A DNA stretch of 8,113 nt, taken from positions 103,229 to 111,341 of the forward strand of contig MGGO01000031.1 of NCBI GenBank assembly GCA_001792465.1. The letters are read 5' to 3'. The notes beneath the pieces were generated by a model, which saw only the letters and a program-made list of their open reading frames with translations, was not told the DNA's origin and made no database searches. Both the position numbers and the translations under genes were made by a program. Shown one piece after another: positions 1 to 5,177 of the stretch. The stretch is from Candidatus Woesebacteria bacterium RIFCSPHIGHO2_01_FULL_44_10. Lineage in GTDB: Bacteria > Patescibacteriota > Microgenomatia > UBA8517. How positions within the stretch are numbered: the stretch's first letter is position 1; every line of letters starts with the position of its first letter.

Positions 1-152
1 AGTTCTCGCAAGGAAGCCGTGTCAATACCGGCTGCGGGAACGTGGGCCACGAATCTAAAAACAAGCAGAATAATGGCAGTAATGCCTAGCTTTTTTTTGA
101 TATCACCAGACTTTAAAATTCTTGAAAAAAATTGGGCAATTGACTTAAGCAT
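1..152 (-). CDS. secY: Preprotein translocase subunit SecY, N-terminal part (cut by window edge)
   Basis: SecY is the channel-forming membrane subunit of the SecYEG translocon, which exports and inserts proteins across the inner membrane. Only the first 50 codons are present. The translation begins MLKSIAQFFSRILKSGDIKK, an amphipathic cytoplasmic lead. A hydrophobic stretch follows at about residues 22-36 (LGITAIILLVFRFVA), the start of transmembrane helix 1. Then comes HVPAAGID at residues 37-44, the counterpart of the family's 'R.G..IP.PGID' signature, with the usual helix-1 Arg at residue 33. The ATG at 152 lies inside the end of rplO, an 8-base overlap, so translation is probably coupled. 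No strong ribosome binding site is visible (GGGAAAG upstream). The position directly after rplO is the classic spc-operon order. The gene continues beyond base 1. Confidence 0.93.
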   Translation of the reverse strand, partial: MLKSIAQFFSRILKSGDIKKKLGITAIILLVFRFVAHVPAAGIDTASLRE

Positions 153-573
153 TTATAACTTTCCCGCCTGCTTTTTCTATTTTCTTAGCTGCCGAATTGG
201 AAATGGCAACTTCAACTGTAAATTTCTTTTTGGTCTCGCCGTTGCCTAGAATTTTTACTCCAAACACTCTGGCGTCTTCAAGCTTAACAATACCGGCCTT
301 GGCTAGGGTCTCGGCGTTAACTTTACTTCCATCTTTAAGAAGCTCCAACAACTCTAAATTGACTATTAAAGGTTTTGATCCTGGCCTGAAGCGGTCTTTC
401 CCCCGCTGCAAAGGCAGCCTTCGCAACAAAGATTTTTTAACTTTCACTCCCTCAAAAAGAATGTGGATGTTTCTCCTTGCTTTCTGGCCCTTTTGCCCAC
501 GACCGACAGTGTGGCCACCCTTACCACTGCCATAACCTCTGCCAATTCTTTTAGCTTTTCTTTCTTTTTTCAT
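145..573 (-). CDS. rplO: 50S ribosomal protein L15 (uL15), short N-terminus
   Basis: L15 is a late-assembling protein of the large subunit that contacts several 23S rRNA domains. The 142-residue product has the glycine- and basic-rich extension GRGYGSGKGGHTVGRGQKGQ (residues 11-30), the family hallmark, then FEG at 40-42, RRLP at 51-54, and a folded C-terminal domain with VKILGNGE (106-113) and an AGGK near the end. Most bacterial L15 proteins begin with a short 'MKLHEL.P..GS' segment before the basic stretch; it is missing here. The ATG at 573 is preceded in frame by a TAA at 580-582, so no longer start exists. It overlaps the end of rpsE by 23 bases and secY by 8. There is no rpmD between rpsE and this gene. 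Upstream Shine-Dalgarno pairing is weak (AAAAGG), so it may depend on coupling to rpsE. Confidence 0.97.
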   Translation of the reverse strand: MKKERKAKRIGRGYGSGKGGHTVGRGQKGQKARRNIHILFEGVKVKKSLLRRLPLQRGKDRFRPGSKPLIVNLELLELLKDGSKVNAETLAKAGIVKLEDARVFGVKILGNGETKKKFTVEVAISNSAAKKIEKAGGKVINA

Positions 574-1021
574 ACTTCGTTACCTTTTCCAATGCTTCTA
601 TTGTCGCATAGACATTTGAGATTTTGTTTTTGGTTCCCAGAATTTTGCCCACCGCATCGCGAATGCCTGCCGCTTCCAAAACAACTCGAACCGCTCCGCC
701 GGCGATAATTCCAGTACCAGCCGGGGCTGGCTTTAAAATAATCTTGGCCGCGCCAAATTTTATGGCCACCTCGTGCGGAATAGTAGTCCCCATCAGGGCA
801 ACGGTTATCATTCTTCTTTTGGCGTAAGCCGCGGCTTTTTCAATGGCTGAGCGCACGTCAGAGGCTTTCTGTAAACCGGCGCCAACTTTGCCTTTTTTGT
901 CCCCGGCCACCACCAAAGCAGAAAATCGAACTTGATTTCCACCTTTGGTTTTTTTGGAAATTCTGTTGATTTTGACTACTTCGTAATCTCTTTCCTGTTG
1001 GGCGTAATTTTGGTATGCCAT
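551..1021 (-). CDS. rpsE: 30S ribosomal protein S5 (uS5)
   Basis: S5 sits at the mRNA entry side of the small subunit with S3 and S4 and influences decoding fidelity. The product is 156 residues against about 165 in E. coli. The N-terminal double-stranded-RNA-binding fold is visible as VVKINRISKKTKGG (15-28) followed by RFSALVVAGDKKGKVGAGLQKA (32-53), with the loop known in other species for spectinomycin-resistance mutations around residues 23-30. The C-terminal domain carries GTTIPHEV (78-85) and the diagnostic PAPAGTGIIAGGAVR (98-112). The ATG at 1021 shares one base with the rplR stop (TAATG), a stop-start arrangement suited to reinitiation. Its end overlaps rplO by 23 bases, where the usual spc gene rpmD would lie. 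Confidence 0.98.
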   Translation of the reverse strand: MAYQNYAQQERDYEVVKINRISKKTKGGNQVRFSALVVAGDKKGKVGAGLQKASDVRSAIEKAAAYAKRRMITVALMGTTIPHEVAIKFGAAKIILKPAPAGTGIIAGGAVRVVLEAAGIRDAVGKILGTKNKISNVYATIEALEKVTKYEKRKKS

Positions 1022-1317
1022 TAGAAACTCAAACCCCCTTCTCTGGCCGCTTCGGCCAATACTTTTATTTTACCGTGGTAGGCATAGCCACCGCGATCAA
1101 AAACGACCCTTTTGATTTTTTTGGCAATGGCAATCTTTGCAATCTCAGCTCCCAGAGCCTTGGCGTCGTTTCCTGTTGCTGCAGCCAGGGTGTGGCCTTT
1201 AGTATCGTCGACCAGCTGAACGTAGAGAGCTTTGTTGGAACGAAAAACACAAAGTCTTGGACGCAGCGGCGTACCTGAAATTTTTGCTCTGATTCTTTTT
1301 CTTCTAGCCTCTCGCAT
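1021..1317 (-). CDS. rplR: 50S ribosomal protein L18 (uL18), compact form
   Basis: L18 binds 5S rRNA together with L5 and helps dock it on the large subunit. The 98-residue product is compact; typical bacterial L18 is about 115-120. Basic residues RRKRIRAKISGT (5-16) lead to the conserved RPRLCVFRSNK (19-29). The C-terminus has VVFDRGGYAYHGKIKVLAEA (71-90) and ends in AREGGLSF. Compared with Bacillus-type L18 it lacks about ten N-terminal residues and several in the loop after LAAATGND (44-51). The start cannot move upstream, because the codon before AGT is the rplF stop TAA in the same frame (1321-1323). The gap to rplF is 3 bases. A G-rich stretch (GGTGGGGGAA) at the end of rplF may act as a weak ribosome binding site. 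Confidence 0.97.
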   Translation of the reverse strand: MREARRKRIRAKISGTPLRPRLCVFRSNKALYVQLVDDTKGHTLAAATGNDAKALGAEIAKIAIAKKIKRVVFDRGGYAYHGKIKVLAEAAREGGLSF

Positions 1318-1320
1318 ACT

Positions 1321-1866
1321 TTATTCCCCCACCTTGGCTGCCTGTTTTCCGGGCTTTTTTCTAACCACTTCACCTTTATATCTAATGCCTTTCCCCTTGT
1401 AAACATCGGGTGGCCGAGCCGCTCTAATTCTGGCTGCCGTTTGTCCCACAACTTCTCTGTCGGCCCCGGCAACCGTAATGTCTAATTTTTCAACGGCAAA
1501 GCTAATGCCTTCGGGTGCGTCAAAAATTACAGGGTGAGAATAGCCGATGGCCAAAACCAACTTCCCGTCTTTCATTTCGGCCCTGTACCCTGCGCCCACA
1601 ATTTCCAACTTTTTCTCCCACCCTTGGGTGACTCCACTCACCATATTTAGGATGTGGGCTCTGATTGTCCCCTGGAGAGCGTCAGCGTCCTTAGTGTTTT
1701 TTTTCTTCTCAACGACAAGGCTATCTGCTACTGTCGTCACGGCTAAGCCTCTAGGTAACTTTCTTTGCAAAGTCCCCTTCGGCCCACTAATGCCGATGGC
1801 GCCAGCAGAAACCTCGGCAGTGACGCCTTCGGGCAAAAGTACTGGTTGTTTTCCCATTCTTGCCAT
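1321..1866 (-). CDS. rplF: 50S ribosomal protein L6 (uL6)
   Basis: L6 has two similar domains and lies near the factor-binding site, contacting the sarcin-ricin region of 23S rRNA. The product is 181 residues, close to the usual 177-180. The N-terminus MARMGKQPVLLPEGV matches the family's 'MSRIGK.PI.IP.GV'. Later motifs are SGPKG (28-32), GYRAEMKDGKLVLAIGYSHPV (about 93-113, second domain) and the signature PPDVYKGKGIRYKGE. The ATG at 1866 was chosen because GGAGG at 1874-1878 lies seven bases upstream. An in-frame TTG at 1872 would begin one base after that motif and is implausible; a second ATG at 1857 is less likely. The ATG shares one base with the rpsH stop (TAATG). Confidence 0.97.
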   Translation of the reverse strand: MARMGKQPVLLPEGVTAEVSAGAIGISGPKGTLQRKLPRGLAVTTVADSLVVEKKKNTKDADALQGTIRAHILNMVSGVTQGWEKKLEIVGAGYRAEMKDGKLVLAIGYSHPVIFDAPEGISFAVEKLDITVAGADREVVGQTAARIRAARPPDVYKGKGIRYKGEVVRKKPGKQAAKVGE

Positions 1867-2243
1867 TACCAAACCTCCGCTATTACCTCTCCACCAACTC
1901 CTTTTTTAAGTGCCTTAGCAGACGACATCACGCCCAGGGGCGTGGTTAAAATGAGTATCGAGCTTCTCCTTCTTTTTTGCAATTCGTCGCGACTCATATA
2001 GACGCGTAAACCGGGCTTGCTTACAAGTTTCAAGTCAATGAGTAAGGGTTCTTTCTTTTTGTAAGTTAGGCGCAGAGTTAACTTTTTGGCTTTCTCCACA
2101 ACGTCACCCACTATTCCTTCTTCTTTTAAGGCTTTTGCCACGGCTTTGATTAGCCCAGTTGAATCAACCACCACATCTTTGTGGCCGGCTTTGGCTGCGT
2201 TTTTAATTCTGATTAGAAAATCACCAACAGGATAATTTGTCAT
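1866..2243 (-). CDS. rpsH: 30S ribosomal protein S8 (uS8)
   Basis: S8 is a primary 16S rRNA-binding protein that organises the central domain of the small subunit. In E. coli it also represses the spc operon by binding the message around rplE; whether that happens here is not visible. The product is 125 residues. The N-terminus MTNYPVGDFLIRIKNA aligns with the family's 'M..DPIADMLTRIRNA'. The C-terminal RNA-binding part reads SSILILTTPLGVMSSAKA (94-111) and ends GVGGEVIAEVW, matching the usual 'GIGGEVLA.VW'. The ATG at 2243 was preferred over an in-frame TTG at 2252, which would add three residues the family lacks. The gap to the S14 stop is 2 bases, and no strong Shine-Dalgarno is seen, which points to coupling. 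Confidence 0.97.
   Translation of the reverse strand: MTNYPVGDFLIRIKNAAKAGHKDVVVDSTGLIKAVAKALKEEGIVGDVVEKAKKLTLRLTYKKKEPLLIDLKLVSKPGLRVYMSRDELQKRRRSSILILTTPLGVMSSAKALKKGVGGEVIAEVW
1874..1878 (-). promoter_or_regulatory. Shine-Dalgarno sequence that fixes the rplF start
   Basis: GGAGG on the minus strand with a seven-base spacer to the ATG at 1866. It lies within the last codons of rpsH. The in-frame TTG at 1872 is only one base downstream of it, so this site decides in favour of the ATG. Confidence 0.85.
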
Positions 2244-2245
2244 AG

Positions 2246-2431
2246 TTACCAACTTGCTTTCTTAACCCCGGGGATTTCCCCGAGGTGAGCCCGCTTCCTA
2301 AAACAAGTTCTGCACAAACCAAACCTTCGGATGTAACCCCGCGATCTACCACAAATTCGACAACGGTTTGTGTACCTCGTTTTATATTTTAGTTTCTTGG
2401 TTTCTCTGACTTCTTTACTAGTTTTTGCCAC
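2246..2431 (-). CDS. rpsZ: 30S ribosomal protein S14, short zinc-binding type (uS14, type Z)
   Basis: S14 is a small protein of the small-subunit head, close to S3, S10 and S19. The 61-residue product is exactly the length of the zinc-type family. It begins VAKTSKEVRETKKLKYKTR, read as initiator Met-AKTS, the usual start. It carries a zinc ribbon with C24-x2-C27 and C40-x2-C43 separated by 12 residues (CRICG and CRTC), then the conserved end AHLGEIPGVKKASW. The start is a GTG at 2431, chosen because AAGGAGG lies six bases upstream and because family length fits. An in-frame ATG at 2470 would add 13 residues encoded within the end of rplE and is rejected. The gene overlaps rplE by 14 bases. 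The symbol rpsN is also used for this gene. Confidence 0.96.
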   Translation of the reverse strand: MAKTSKEVRETKKLKYKTRYTNRCRICGRSRGYIRRFGLCRTCFRKRAHLGEIPGVKKASW

Positions 2432-2975
2432 TTTCCTCCTCCTTCGCAAAAGGCATCCCCAACAGCTCAAGTAATTTTCTCGCCCTATCAGTGCTTTTTG
2501 TATTTGTCACAATCGTAATTTCCAAACCCCTGGGCTTATCTACTTTTGCCATGTCGACTTCGGGAAACACGGTGTGCTCAGCAATTCCTAGGGTGTAATT
2601 GCCACTGCCGTCAAAGCTTTTAGTCGGAACGCCCCTAAAATCCCGCTGTCTGGGAAGAACAACAGCAACCAACCTTTCAAAAAAATCGTACATTCGCCCG
2701 CCCCGCAGTGTTGCGGCCAAACCAACTGGGTTACCCTCGCGTACTCCAAAACCGGCAACGGAAATTCTGGCTAGCCGAGCATTTGGCGTCTGACCCGTTA
2801 TTTTAGCAAATTCGCTCATTAACTGCTCCCTGACACCTTTGTCCTTCAGAATATCCTGTGTTCCCATGTTGACCACAATTTTTTCCATCTTCGGGACCGC
2901 CATGACATTGGTTATCTCAAACTCTTTCATCAAAGCCGGTCTTATTTGGCTTTCGTATTTTTGTTTTAGACTCAT
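2418..2975 (-). CDS. rplE: 50S ribosomal protein L5 (uL5)
   Basis: L5 binds 5S rRNA with L18 and forms the central protuberance, contacting the P-site tRNA. The product is 185 residues, slightly longer than the usual 179 through a polar tail (KEEESGKN). Recognisable stretches are PKMEKIVVNMG (28-38), AGFGVREGNPVGLAATLRG (74-92), LPRQRDFRGV (107-116), FDGSGNYTLGIAEHTVFPE (121-139) and LLGMPF (171-176), all in family order. The ATG at 2975 overlaps the rplX stop as ATGA, and GGAGG lies six bases upstream at 2982-2986, so translation should be both coupled and independently strong. The end overlaps S14 by 14 bases. Stop codon is TAG. Confidence 0.98.
   Translation of the reverse strand: MSLKQKYESQIRPALMKEFEITNVMAVPKMEKIVVNMGTQDILKDKGVREQLMSEFAKITGQTPNARLARISVAGFGVREGNPVGLAATLRGGRMYDFFERLVAVVLPRQRDFRGVPTKSFDGSGNYTLGIAEHTVFPEVDMAKVDKPRGLEITIVTNTKSTDRARKLLELLGMPFAKEEESGKN
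2435..2444 (-). promoter_or_regulatory. Strong Shine-Dalgarno for the GTG start of S14
   Basis: Minus-strand AAGGAGGAGG inside the last codons of rplE. The AAGGAGG part has a six-base spacer to the GTG at 2431. It supports the GTG over the upstream in-frame ATG at 2470. Confidence 0.85.
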
Positions 2976-3289
2976 TTAGTGCCTCCTTTTTCAAGCTTCT
3001 TGCCACACTTTCTGCAAACGCGCTGGCCTTCCTTAAAACCTATTCTGGTAACTTTTTTACAATTGGGACAGATAAGAGCGATTTTGGCAACATCTATCGG
3101 TCGGGGAATGTCATACACGCCGCCTTTTTTGTCAACCGCGACAGAGGCTTTAATGTGCTTTTTATAAATATTCATTCCGACAACGACGACAGAGTTGGCT
3201 TTGGCCAAAACCATTTCAACTTTACCCTCACGGCCTTTGTCTTTACCCGCCATTATTTTGATGGTGTCTCCTTTTTTAAATTTATTCAT
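2972..3289 (-). CDS. rplX: 50S ribosomal protein L24 (uL24) with C-terminal Cys4 ribbon
   Basis: L24 is an assembly-initiator protein that binds the 5' region of 23S rRNA near the exit tunnel. The 105-residue product opens with a KOW motif, MNKFKKGDTIKIMAGKDKGR (1-20), then EGKV and the family segment VVVVGMNIYKKHIK (34-47). The tail has ALICPNCKKVTRIGF and VCRKCGKKL, giving cysteine pairs C74/C77 and C92/C95, a probable structural zinc site found in many but not all bacterial L24 proteins. The ATG at 3289 is preceded by AAGGA with a five-base spacer, and that motif is the edge of the repeat at 3294-3315. This is the only gene after the leader separated from its predecessor by a real gap (33 bases). 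It ends in TGA overlapping rplE. Confidence 0.97.
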   Translation of the reverse strand: MNKFKKGDTIKIMAGKDKGREGKVEMVLAKANSVVVVGMNIYKKHIKASVAVDKKGGVYDIPRPIDVAKIALICPNCKKVTRIGFKEGQRVCRKCGKKLEKGGTK

Positions 3290-3293
3290 ATAG

Positions 3294-3315
3294 ATCCTTC
3301 GACTTCGTTCAGGAT
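3294..3315 (-). repeat. Dispersed-repeat-like 22-mer between rplN and rplX
   Basis: The minus strand reads ATCCTGAACGAAGTCGAAGG followed by AT. The outer five bases at each end are complementary (ATCCT/AGGAT) and the centre has a short CGA/TCG complement, so it is an imperfect inverted repeat. I recall very similar sequences (CCTGAGCGAAGTCGAAGG) as scattered intergenic repeats in many environmental bacterial genomes, but I cannot check this here, and only one copy lies in the window. Its AAGGA (3295-3299) doubles as the rplX ribosome binding site. Confidence 0.5.
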
Positions 3316-3330
3316 GGTCTTGTCAGACCA
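3315..3330 (-). other. Small hairpin across the rplN stop codon
   Basis: TGGTCT and AGACCA form a perfect six-base-pair stem with a four-base loop (GACA on the minus strand). The TGA stop of rplN (3323-3325) is within it. No U-tract follows, so it is not an intrinsic terminator. It abuts the repeat at 3294-3315. Possible roles are RNA processing or protection, or separating expression of the two halves of the operon; it may also be chance. Confidence 0.4.
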
Positions 3331-3688
3331 CCTCCCGAGCCAGTGATGCAATTTTGGTGTATCCTGCGTCTTTTACTTCCCGGGCTATGGGACCCAAGAT
3401 TCTGGTTCCCCTGGGAAGACCGGTTTTATCAATCACCACGCCCGCATTGTCGTCAAAACGGACATAGGTCCCATCGGTTCTTCCCACTTCTTTTTTAGTC
3501 CGCACAATGACTACTTTCACTTTTTCTTTGTCGCTAACCGCACCGTTGGGATCAGCCTGGTCAACCACACAAGAAACTGTGTCGCCTAGGCTTGCCGTCC
3601 GGCCAAGCTTGGTCGAAACGCCAATTACCATAAACTTCTTCGCTCCCGAATTATCTGCTGGTTTTAATCTACTTCTTAGCTGTATCAT
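3323..3688 (-). CDS. rplN: 50S ribosomal protein L14 (uL14)
   Basis: L14 lies on the large-subunit interface, forms an inter-subunit bridge with 16S rRNA and is the docking site for the silencing factor RsfS. The product is 121 residues, the usual 122 within one. It opens MIQLRSRLKPADNSGAKKFM, matching 'MIQ..T.L.VADNSGA+', then VIVRTKKEVGR (60-70), YVRFDDNAGVVID (75-87) and the highly conserved PRGTRILGPIAREV (92-105). The ATG at 3688 lies inside rpsQ (20-base overlap) and has GGAGG seven bases upstream. It would be the first gene of the separate spc operon in E. coli, but here there is no room for a promoter, so it is joined to the S10-type cluster. Confidence 0.98.
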   Translation of the reverse strand: MIQLRSRLKPADNSGAKKFMVIGVSTKLGRTASLGDTVSCVVDQADPNGAVSDKEKVKVVIVRTKKEVGRTDGTYVRFDDNAGVVIDKTGLPRGTRILGPIAREVKDAGYTKIASLAREVV

Positions 3689-3902
3689 GTATTATCCTCC
3701 ATCTTTTGGTTTTACTTATAGGGCGGCTGGCAACAAAACGAACCGTCTCTCCAACTTTCACACCCACCTCGTCGTGTACTTGGTATTTCCTGGTTGTTCT
3801 GATTCGCTTTTTGTAAACCGGGTGCGCCGAAATATCTACAACTTCGACCGTTGCCGTCTTTGCCATCTTTTTTGAGATTACTTTTCCGGTAAATATTTTC
3901 AT
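3669..3902 (-). CDS. rpsQ: 30S ribosomal protein S17 (uS17)
   Basis: S17 is a primary 16S rRNA-binding protein of the small-subunit body with an OB-like fold. The 77-residue product is compact (family about 80-90). It begins MKIFTGKVISKKMAKTATVE, the counterpart of 'R...G.V.SDKM.KTV.V', and continues HPVYKKRIRTTRKYQVHDE (27-45), matching the conserved 'HP.Y.K....+KY..HDE'. The C-terminal SRPISKTKRWRI corresponds to 'T+P.SK.K.W.+'. The ATG at 3902 overlaps the rpmC stop as ATGA, with AAGG seven bases upstream. It ends in TAG and overlaps rplN by 20 bases. Confidence 0.97.
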   Translation of the reverse strand: MKIFTGKVISKKMAKTATVEVVDISAHPVYKKRIRTTRKYQVHDEVGVKVGETVRFVASRPISKTKRWRIIHDTAKK

Positions 3903-4105
3903 CCTTCGGCCTTCTCTTTCTCTTTAATTATTGTCAAAATCTGGGCAATGTCACGCTTGAGCCCAGCTACGGCTTTTAAGTTTTTCTCTTTACCGACGGC
4001 CATTTTAGCCTCTGTTAGGGCCTTTTGCAACTTTATTTTCTCAACCTGCTTTTCCAATTCTTTGATTGATTTCTCTCTTAATTTAGTAAGTTCCAGTTTT
4101 TTCAT
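3899..4105 (-). CDS. rpmC: 50S ribosomal protein L29 (uL29)
   Basis: L29 is a small helical hairpin at the exit-tunnel rim near L23, where trigger factor and signal recognition particle dock. The 68-residue product is rich in Lys, Glu and Leu. It has LREKSIKELEKQVEKIKLQ (9-27), matching the family's 'LR..S..EL...+..LK.EL', and the signature LKRDIAQILTIIKEKE (49-64), close to '++IRR.IARI.T.L.E+'. The ATG at 4105 follows the rplP stop by 5 bases, and a GGAGG sits ten bases upstream within the end of rplP. It overlaps rpsQ by four bases (ATGA). UGA is its stop codon. Confidence 0.96.
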   Translation of the reverse strand: MKKLELTKLREKSIKELEKQVEKIKLQKALTEAKMAVGKEKNLKAVAGLKRDIAQILTIIKEKEKAEG

Positions 4106-4110
4106 TTTTT

Positions 4111-4518
4111 TTATTCCTCCGCTACAAAAATTGTCTTCATCGGGATTTTTGCCGCCGCGCGCCTTAGAGCTAACTCAGCCACGTCTTGCTCTACTCCGGC
4201 GATTTCCAAAATCATTCTCCCGGGTTTAATTACACAAACATGTTGTTGGATGTCTCCTTTACCCCCGCCCATTCTCTGGCCAGCCGGCCGGCCGGTAATT
4301 GGTTTGTCCGGGAAAACCCTGACCCACACTCTACCTTTTCTTTTAAGAGCATGGGTAGTTGCGCGCCTGGCGGCCTCAATCTGACGCGCCGTCATCCAGC
4401 CTCTTTCCAAAGCCTTTAATCCAAATTCGCCGAATGAGATCTCACTTCCCCTGGTTGATTTCCCACGCATTTTGCCTCTGAAATCTTTTCTGAACTTTCT
4501 TCGTGCCGGTTGCAACAT
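4111..4518 (-). CDS. rplP: 50S ribosomal protein L16 (uL16)
   Basis: L16 organises the A-site side of the peptidyl-transferase region and contacts the tRNA elbow. The 135-residue product is of normal length. It starts MLQPARRKFRKDFRGKMRGK, then STRGSEISFGEFGLKALERG (21-40) and WMTARQIEAARRA (41-53), all family signatures, followed by VWVRVFPDKPITGRPAGQRM (64-83), MGGGKG and VIKPGRMILEIAGV (96-109). Arg82, before MGGGKG, corresponds to the Arg that is hydroxylated in E. coli L16 (Arg81). The ATG at 4518 follows the rpsC stop by 5 bases, with GAGG about ten bases upstream. The order S3-L16-L29 is the standard S10-operon order. Confidence 0.98.
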   Translation of the reverse strand: MLQPARRKFRKDFRGKMRGKSTRGSEISFGEFGLKALERGWMTARQIEAARRATTHALKRKGRVWVRVFPDKPITGRPAGQRMGGGKGDIQQHVCVIKPGRMILEIAGVEQDVAELALRRAAAKIPMKTIFVAEE

Positions 4519-4523
4519 TGTTT

Positions 4524-5177
4524 TTATTCCTCGTTCTTCCTGTTAATCCAAACTTTTACTCCAACGTACCCTTTTTTCAAGAGGGCCGGCCGCTCGGCGT
4601 AATCAATGTTTGCTCTCATTGTCTGAGTCGGAACGGATCCTTGTTGATACTTTTCAACCCGGGCAATGTCAGCTCCACCGATTCTACCGGCAAGGACTAC
4701 TTTTACTCCCAGGCCACCTGCTTGCATTACTCTTTCGATGGCCCTGCCTACCGCGCGCCGCTGGGGCATTCTGCGCTCAAGCTCGCCCACTATCCTATCT
4801 AAGACCAATTGTGCCGACACTTCCGAATTTTTCACTTCAGTCACTTGTAAATCTACTTTCAAATCCTTGGGAACGCTGCCGCGGACAGACTTGATTGTCG
4901 CAAGCACCCTTTTTTTGACGTCTTCTATCCCCGTCCCACCACGGCCAATAACCACCCCAGGCCGCGAGACCGTAAGAATTATAGCGATGCTTTTTGGCAA
5001 TCTTTCGATTTCGACGCTCGTAATCCCCGCCACTCTTAACTTCTCCATCAAATCCTCACGGATTCTAATGTCCTCAATTAAAAGGTCTTTGTAACCGGAA
5101 GTTTCCGAAAACCAGCGGCTTTTCCAGCCTTTAAAGCTTCCTACTCTGAAACCGATTGGATTAATTTTTTGTCCCAC
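4524..5177 (-). CDS. rpsC: 30S ribosomal protein S3 (uS3)
   Basis: S3 lines the mRNA entry channel on the small-subunit head. The product is 217 residues, ending soon after the conserved GYVGVKVWI (203-211), so the long tail of E. coli S3 is absent. It opens GQKINPIGFRVG (2-13). The KH domain shows SRPGVVIGRGG (71-81) with the GxxG loop at 78-81. The C-terminal domain contains ERRMPQRRAVGRA (134-146) and AGRIGGADIAR (163-173). E. coli residues R131, R132 and K135, linked to mRNA unwinding, align with R140, R141 and G144, so the lysine is not conserved. The start is GTG at 5177, with AAAGGAG six bases upstream inside rplV; the overlap is 17 bases. Confidence 0.97.
   Translation of the reverse strand: MGQKINPIGFRVGSFKGWKSRWFSETSGYKDLLIEDIRIREDLMEKLRVAGITSVEIERLPKSIAIILTVSRPGVVIGRGGTGIEDVKKRVLATIKSVRGSVPKDLKVDLQVTEVKNSEVSAQLVLDRIVGELERRMPQRRAVGRAIERVMQAGGLGVKVVLAGRIGGADIARVEKYQQGSVPTQTMRANIDYAERPALLKKGYVGVKVWINRKNEE

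Noticed and set aside
1..152. Idea that secY is a broken gene
   Set aside because: The reading frame is open to the window edge and matches the SecY N-terminus; it is cut by the window, not by a mutation.
1065..1472. 135-residue minus-strand open frame overlapping rplF and rplR
   Set aside because: It is an out-of-frame shadow of two clearly recognised genes, with no family resemblance of its own.
2432..2470. Longer S14 starting at the ATG at 2470
   Set aside because: It would add MSCWGCLLRRRRK, which is only the other-frame reading of the end of rplE. The GTG at 2431 gives the exact 61-residue family length and has a well-placed AAGGAGG.
4106..4110. Poly-A/T run between rplP and rpmC as a possible terminator
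   Set aside because: The run of A on the transcribed strand is the spacer between GGAGG and the rpmC ATG; there is no hairpin and no U-tract on the transcript.
4284..4295. CCGG-repeated palindrome
   Set aside because: It encodes the conserved TGRPA segment of L16 through GGC, CGG and CCG codons; the palindrome is a by-product and nothing suggests a site.
4666..5094. 142-residue plus-strand open frame opposite rpsC
   Set aside because: Antisense to a highly conserved gene, low-complexity Ser/Thr/Leu composition typical of reverse readings, and no ribosome binding site or recognisable domain. The same holds for other plus-strand frames such as 197-535, 3507-3875 and 6897-7304.
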